Assembly (NCBI RefSeq): GCF_001690275.1
Contig: NZ_LZGW01000005.1
Coordinates: forward strand, 1-58,124
Reading direction: 5' to 3'
Length of the DNA stretch: 58,124 nt
Source of the DNA: Gilliamella sp. WF3-4
GTDB taxonomy: Bacteria > Pseudomonadota > Gammaproteobacteria > Enterobacterales > Orbaceae
Position 1 is the first letter of the stretch. The number at the start of each line of letters is the position of its first letter. The notes below the pieces were generated by a model. It did not search any database and was not told the origin of the DNA. It saw only the letters and a list, made by a program, of their open reading frames with translations. The position numbers and the translations under genes are program-made. Positions 55,201 through 58,124 of the stretch are shown here, piece by piece.

Positions 55201-58124
55201 AATATAAGGCATTAATGAATGCAGGCAGTGTTTTTGCGAAAAAATATGGCTTAGCTGTAGGTGTAGCACTTTCAGCAGCGCAAATGAAACAACTCACCAG
55301 CGATATAGTCTGGTTAGAAAGCAAAACGGTCATGGTTGATGGGCAAGCGGTGTCAGTATTAGTACCCCAAGTTTATCTGGTCAATAGACCACAGCTGACG
55401 GCGGAAGGGGGCTTATTATCAGGAAAAAATGTCACGGTAATCGCGGAAAATGACATTGAATCCTCGGGGGCGATATTAGGGAAAAAACGGGTTGCGCTAT
55501 TAGGGGATAACGTCAATAACCAAGGCCTGATTGATGCAGGAACCCTCATCATTCAAGCCAAAGACAGCATAAACAGCCGTGGCAAATTACGTGCAGACAA
55601 ATTGGCGTCTTTACAGGCCAATAACGACATCAACTTAAACAGCACCACGGCTACTACCGAAACGCATTACGGCGCAAGTAAAAGCAAAAATACGGTAATA
55701 GACCAAGTTTCAAGTCTCAACGTTAAAGCGGGGGATATCTACTTAAAAGCGGGTCATGATATCAATCTGGGTGCAGCTTTAGTGGTCAATGGGGGTGAAG
55801 ATGGCACAACCAACATGATAGCGGGACACGATATCCATTTAACGACATTAAAGACAGAAAGCCATCAAGCATCGGTATGGAATAAAAACCACTCACACAA
55901 AGTGGATATAGACAACGTGGTAGGGAGTGAAATCTTAACCGATGGCGACCTCAATTTGATTGCTAGCAATGATATCTTGGCAAAATCGGCGCAGATATCG
56001 AGCAATAAGCGCTTAAATTTATTAGCAGAGCATGATATTGATATTGGTAGCGAGCAAGAACGCTTGCAATTAACGGAACATCACAAAAGCAAAACCAAAG
56101 GGATACTTAACAAAGGTTCGATTACCGAAGATATTGAAGTCGATAATATCACGCAAAAAGGCAGTGGCATTTATGGTGATAGGGTCAACATCAATGCGGG
56201 TAATAACCTTAAGGTCACGGGCAGTGAAGTGATTGGCAGCAATAATGTCGCGCTTAACGCAGGCAAAGATATTGCCATTGATGCGGCGGAAGAGTCTTAC
56301 TACCACATGCAAAAAACCGTCACCAAGAAATCGGGATTAATGGGCAGTGGGGGTATTGGTTTTACGGTGGGTAAAGAGAAAGAAAACCTCAAACAAACCG
56401 ATAACGAACAAGCCTTTTTGGGTAGTGTGGTGGGTAGCACGGATGGCAGTGTTAATATCCAAGCGGGTAAAGACGTGAACATCAAAGGCAGCGAAGTCAT
56501 TGCGCAGCGTGACATCAAACTGCAAGGTGAAAACGTCAACATTGAAGCATTAGATGCCAAAACGACGTATAAAGAAGAGTACAGCTACGAAAAATCAGGT
56601 TTAACGGTGGCCTTAACGGGCACGGCCGCAGATATGTATGAAGCGGCCAAAGCCGTAGAGCGAGCCAAGAAACAAGGCAATGACAAACTCCTTGCCCTAC
56701 AATCCATCAAATCGGCTTTAACAGCGGTCGAAGCGCTAGAAGATAGCCAGCTCAAAAACCAACAAGGTCAAAGCCAAGCTTCAATTGGTGTTAGTGCCAT
56801 GGTAGGCACTCAGCGCACAGAGCGAGAAGTCAACCAAGCGCAACACAACGTCATCAGCAGTAGCATCTCGGCAGGGCGAGACATCGACATTATCGCCACG
56901 GGTGACGCCAACAAACAAGGCGGAGACATCACTCTTAAAGGCAGTGAAATCAACGCAGGGAACAATATCAACATCACGGCGAATCGGGATTTAAATGTGA
57001 TTGGTGCGGTCAACACCCAGCACAGTGACCGTGATGAAAAAAGCTATGGAGGAGGGGTTGGTATCCAGCTTCAATTTGGTGGTGATGAAAGTGGCTTACG
57101 CTTTAAAGGCAATGCCAACTTTAGCCGAGAGCGAGAAAATGCGGATGGTAGTGCTTGGACAGAAAGCGTGATTGATGCGAAAAACAAGCTCACCATCAAA
57201 ACGGGCAACGACACTAACATCATTGGCGGCCAATTAAAAGGCAACACGGTCAACATGGATGTGGGTAACAACTTAAACATCCAATCACTGCAAGATACGG
57301 ACGACTATGATTACGAAAAAATCAGTGCTTCGGTCAGTGGCAGTGCTGGCTTTGGTGGCTTTAGTGCCAACGGCTCATTATCAAGTACGGACATCGACAG
57401 CAAATGGGCAAGTGTCACCGACCAATCGGGTATTTTTGCTGGCAAAGGTGGCTTTGACATCAAGGTAGGCAACAACACCGACCTAAAAGGGGCGGTCATC
57501 TCCTCGGAAGCCGAAGACCCGAGCAAAAACCGCCTTGATACGGGCACCATTAGCTTTAGTGACATCAAAAACAAAGCGGAATTTAATGTTAGCCATATCT
57601 CGGTCAGTGGCGGCACGGGTGGCGCAGGTGCACCAGCGGCATATCAAAACAGTGAAAAAGACTCAAGCATCACCCACTCAGCGGTAGAGCAAGGTCAACT
57701 CATCATCCGCAACAAAGACAAACAACAACAGGATATTAATGATTTAAGCCGAGATACGGAGCATGCGAACCACACGTTAAAACCGATATTTGACAAACAA
57801 AAAGAGCTCGACAAAATCGAAACGGTAGAGCTTATCAAAGACATAGCCCAACAGACGAAAAGCATAATGGGCAAATATGACCGAATACAGGCACAAAACA
57901 AAATAGACAACGACGAAGAAATTAAAAAAGGCCTAAAAGAAAAAACCACAGATCAGCTAAAAAAAGAAAAGCTTAAAGCTCAACAAGAGCCAAGCTATAC
58001 CCCAAAAAGCTACGACGAGCTTTACCAGCAAAATTATTATAATGCCGTCAGCGATGCAGTGGTAAAAAATGCAAAAAACAACCTTGGCACCATGGGTGGA
58101 GATGTCAGCAAAGGCATAGACTCA
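49269..58124 (+). CDS. Giant FhaB/CdiA-like TpsA exoprotein, 3' end outside window
   Basis: The frame is open for 2952 codons to the window edge. Order of parts: rest of the ESPR and signal helix (about residues 20-50); TPS secretion domain with NPSGITCNGCGFINASRGTL at residue 169; several dozen FHA-type repeats of about 20 residues (motif INNQ-x-A-x-L-x-A), about 50240-54110; a segment starting EYSPTGDARRF (about residue 1622); the conserved block SSDYMLNRLKVDPNNIQKRL to LVPQVYL (about 1925-2040); then FHA-2-type repeats with SGLMGSGGIGFTVGKEKE. The end is a coiled-coil pretoxin-like region; no VENN motif or toxin domain has been reached. Such proteins are adhesins or contact-dependent inhibition toxins. 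First in-frame ATG is 49269, without ribosome-binding site. GC content rises towards the 3' end. Confidence 0.85.
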   Translation, partial: MQMVVADIAKTPIGGEKSNSTSSLTALKSLFANLSPITFLISVSLGFVSISSPVYGSSIVPDRQASKHHQPQVTSTANGTTQVNIQTPNNKGVSHNKYQQFDVSKQGVILNNSSKASKTQIGGYIQGNELLNASGSAKIILNEVNSRNPSQLNGVVEVAGQKAQVVIANPSGITCNGCGFINASRGTLTTGKPIIENGDLTGYQVEQGHIAVTGKGLDSSGQSYTDLIARTVSINSAVWANDLNVVAGRNKVSVDAQTVTPLGEDDNPKPEVGLDVSALGGMYAGKIQLVGTEKGVGVHNAGELGASAGNLIISADGKISNTGTLQAKGDIQLSSQHTISNSKQIYSKKNLQLNAKKAIANEGALIAENNVELKASTINSGKSSTVAAGIDQQGQLTKQGNIAAKAKDVLLTGKNLAGQQIVVNAQDNVDLANSQNIAKSLAVTADNINLNAAKINSKESINLNANNLIDSRYLQAKTNATYFAKANVIDNQQAIILADKDVVLNANKINNAQTKLNVGNAIHFNGKQVIDNNNSTLLAKGAINLQGEYITNNGSLLVSHDYLHIKANTLENRKSTLQSKKYLTIDSHLFDNQQSKFLTEDTLTIDANQINNQKVAFSAKGTITIHGELVNNDSSTFISDDTINIKAKQFFNQHAKLTAQHNMAIDGQQVNNQSAELKSNGHLSIYATELDNQSALLLTNSTLTLQGKNINNYHAELSASDRIAITAEQLWVNEGVLVSNHDINMISSHIDAQKVKVKAKGDINLKASDGIDATEGLIVSEKQSTLEANTVKLNAATLSAKGDIAVTANSQLDNNNAKWISEGHITANAQTINNQNSSISSYKNIYLNALYLNNHNSKLQSYGTIDLLSNKVNNQNTLVNALAAIHIQAHDIDNQHAQIISQQSIKIDGNKINNRHLAMQSGKALSITATDQLDNADATLIAGDKLELKSQRIDNQRSKIKSGHDLTMQGKRINNRHSTMVATGDVGFNGDEQLDNQNADIRTQNKITMAAKQINNQNNLLAAGNEVMLNADELNSQSSILKTDDKIRIKAKKLNSASVKWVSQNAIIIDSDDMDNHSSVFKADKGIAVKADKLNNNEATLISGTQLSLTAKQLANQSAYIHADKGIDIQSTEFNNQSATLITNGSIHIDADKTNNQDSTLSAKQNITVNSNEINNQHALGLADKYISIHANNLDNRHASLQAKQGMQMDVNAHLANQHAMLISGRDGIIIHADALNNEDSELSSKGKLAITANEVNNHQAQWVAESNLTVKANHINNQSADIQAKGDITLDGQTVDNQQAKLLSMGNIRLHAENNLTNNHAKLTAMQQIQLQSHGTIDNQYSITEANKGILIEADSINNHQAKLNAGKIELKTQSLKNQQADIVAKTLLHLQAGDIANSQARLLANDITITANQLSGDGELLAEHNIALNLTNAFDNKNSLLANNAISINASQITNDGKISSGQAITLNSDEIKNTEKGIIESEEINTNGQILENKGLIDGGDVHLNASQRFDNLDGARLYGNGIDIRAHQVNNRAPSLTSPLAPTIAARDTLLLDANTVNNTNHALILSLGEMYIEGETLNNHSARIEATDDMALKVKQINNINDHIETEEVLVDSQHLIEYSPTGDARRFKPDEVSIRTSPKERHRYPVLHSNNGAFNSTYKYYKYDYTRHIYETKIKNTAPAEIISGQDLHIQSDHLENDNSKIIAGNALNIETGTLNNHSLKGQHTVTDMGNKIYHYREKETKKGKAVYKKRAKWSDYNDQSVTTIDLEHAKIKAHSKEDKSQVDLQPRKEANVSIDIIVDPIKAEVKNDKHLNNSLKDIINQGEEKGKISILPEHQVNDLPIMQPIYQPDNVDTPALDTPVIDANQKVTSEDSQHYGDSIILVEPNLTLPQNSLSIINKAPQSHYLVETDSRFTDRKKWLSSDYMLNRLKVDPNNIQKRLGDGYYEQQLIREQIIALTGHRYVGDYTSDLEQYKALMNAGSVFAKKYGLAVGVALSAAQMKQLTSDIVWLESKTVMVDGQAVSVLVPQVYLVNRPQLTAEGGLLSGKNVTVIAENDIESSGAILGKKRVALLGDNVNNQGLIDAGTLIIQAKDSINSRGKLRADKLASLQANNDINLNSTTATTETHYGASKSKNTVIDQVSSLNVKAGDIYLKAGHDINLGAALVVNGGEDGTTNMIAGHDIHLTTLKTESHQASVWNKNHSHKVDIDNVVGSEILTDGDLNLIASNDILAKSAQISSNKRLNLLAEHDIDIGSEQERLQLTEHHKSKTKGILNKGSITEDIEVDNITQKGSGIYGDRVNINAGNNLKVTGSEVIGSNNVALNAGKDIAIDAAEESYYHMQKTVTKKSGLMGSGGIGFTVGKEKENLKQTDNEQAFLGSVVGSTDGSVNIQAGKDVNIKGSEVIAQRDIKLQGENVNIEALDAKTTYKEEYSYEKSGLTVALTGTAADMYEAAKAVERAKKQGNDKLLALQSIKSALTAVEALEDSQLKNQQGQSQASIGVSAMVGTQRTEREVNQAQHNVISSSISAGRDIDIIATGDANKQGGDITLKGSEINAGNNINITANRDLNVIGAVNTQHSDRDEKSYGGGVGIQLQFGGDESGLRFKGNANFSRERENADGSAWTESVIDAKNKLTIKTGNDTNIIGGQLKGNTVNMDVGNNLNIQSLQDTDDYDYEKISASVSGSAGFGGFSANGSLSSTDIDSKWASVTDQSGIFAGKGGFDIKVGNNTDLKGAVISSEAEDPSKNRLDTGTISFSDIKNKAEFNVSHISVSGGTGGAGAPAAYQNSEKDSSITHSAVEQGQLIIRNKDKQQQDINDLSRDTEHANHTLKPIFDKQKELDKIETVELIKDIAQQTKSIMGKYDRIQAQNKIDNDEEIKKGLKEKTTDQLKKEKLKAQQEPSYTPKSYDELYQQNYYNAVSDAVVKNAKNNLGTMGGDVSKGIDS

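Noticed and set aside
49937-57949. Many minus-strand open frames inside the exoprotein region
   Set aside because: They are antisense shadows of one continuous + strand frame with consistent repeats and domains; none has a ribosome-binding site or recognisable product.

Overview
The window looks like chromosome of an AT-rich gammaproteobacterium. The E. coli-like gene set (trxB-cydD-cydC, dppABCDF, hof genes, rsmD-yhhL, mrcA, mutS, yigL, tusA) in a base composition of roughly one-third GC, with many decayed insertion sequences and a two-partner-secretion locus, fits the Orbaceae (Gilliamella-type insect gut symbionts). That assignment is inference from gene content and composition, not from a marker-gene comparison.

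Layout. 1-3.1 kb is accessory: a gene cut by the window edge, transposon debris with a 335-bp internally deleted IS3-family derivative, and a YcxB-like membrane protein. 3.1-24.8 kb is mostly core metabolism and envelope: respiratory D-lactate dehydrogenase (dld), mutS, a lipoprotein, three 198-bp tandem non-coding repeats, cydC-cydD-trxB, a 61-aa small protein, a nitroreductase, an AmpG-type permease, fermentative ldhA, mltB, a TauE/SafE permease, an OsmC protein, two amino-acid transporters, a candidate CRP-controlled small RNA, and a periplasmic GH3 glycosidase. 25-28 kb holds secreted Sel1-repeat proteins around a duplicated EexN-like lipoprotein, one copy of which is dead. 28.4-37.3 kb has a tRNA operon (Val-Val-Lys), the hof DNA-uptake/pilus-assembly cluster with a HofM-HofN fusion, yigL, tusA, ygfX, mrcA (PBP1A), rsmD, yhhL and tRNA-Gly. 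37.4-39.03 kb is a graveyard of IS3 and IS481 fragments abutting a TacA/TacT-type toxin-antitoxin module. 40.6-46.3 kb is the dppABCDF dipeptide transporter, followed by an RtcB-like RNA ligase.

From 48.8 kb to the right edge lies a two-partner secretion locus. The transporter gene (TpsB) is reduced to its first ~100 codons and frameshifted. The exoprotein (FhaB/CdiA-like) is open for 2952 codons up to the window edge, but a run of six A's separates its natural start and extended signal peptide from the rest.

How the genes fit together: the two D-lactate dehydrogenases suggest both making and respiring D-lactate, with CydDC supporting cytochrome bd under low oxygen. Dpp, the APC permease and the LysE-type exporter handle peptides and amino acids, and the GH3 enzyme handles oligosaccharides. 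MltB, AmpG and PBP1A cover cell-wall synthesis and recycling. The most unusual items are the A6-interrupted giant exoprotein with a dead partner gene, the 198-bp tandem hairpin repeats with a 32-bp echo 29 kb away, the CRP-site/promoter/terminator unit, and the HofM-HofN fusion.
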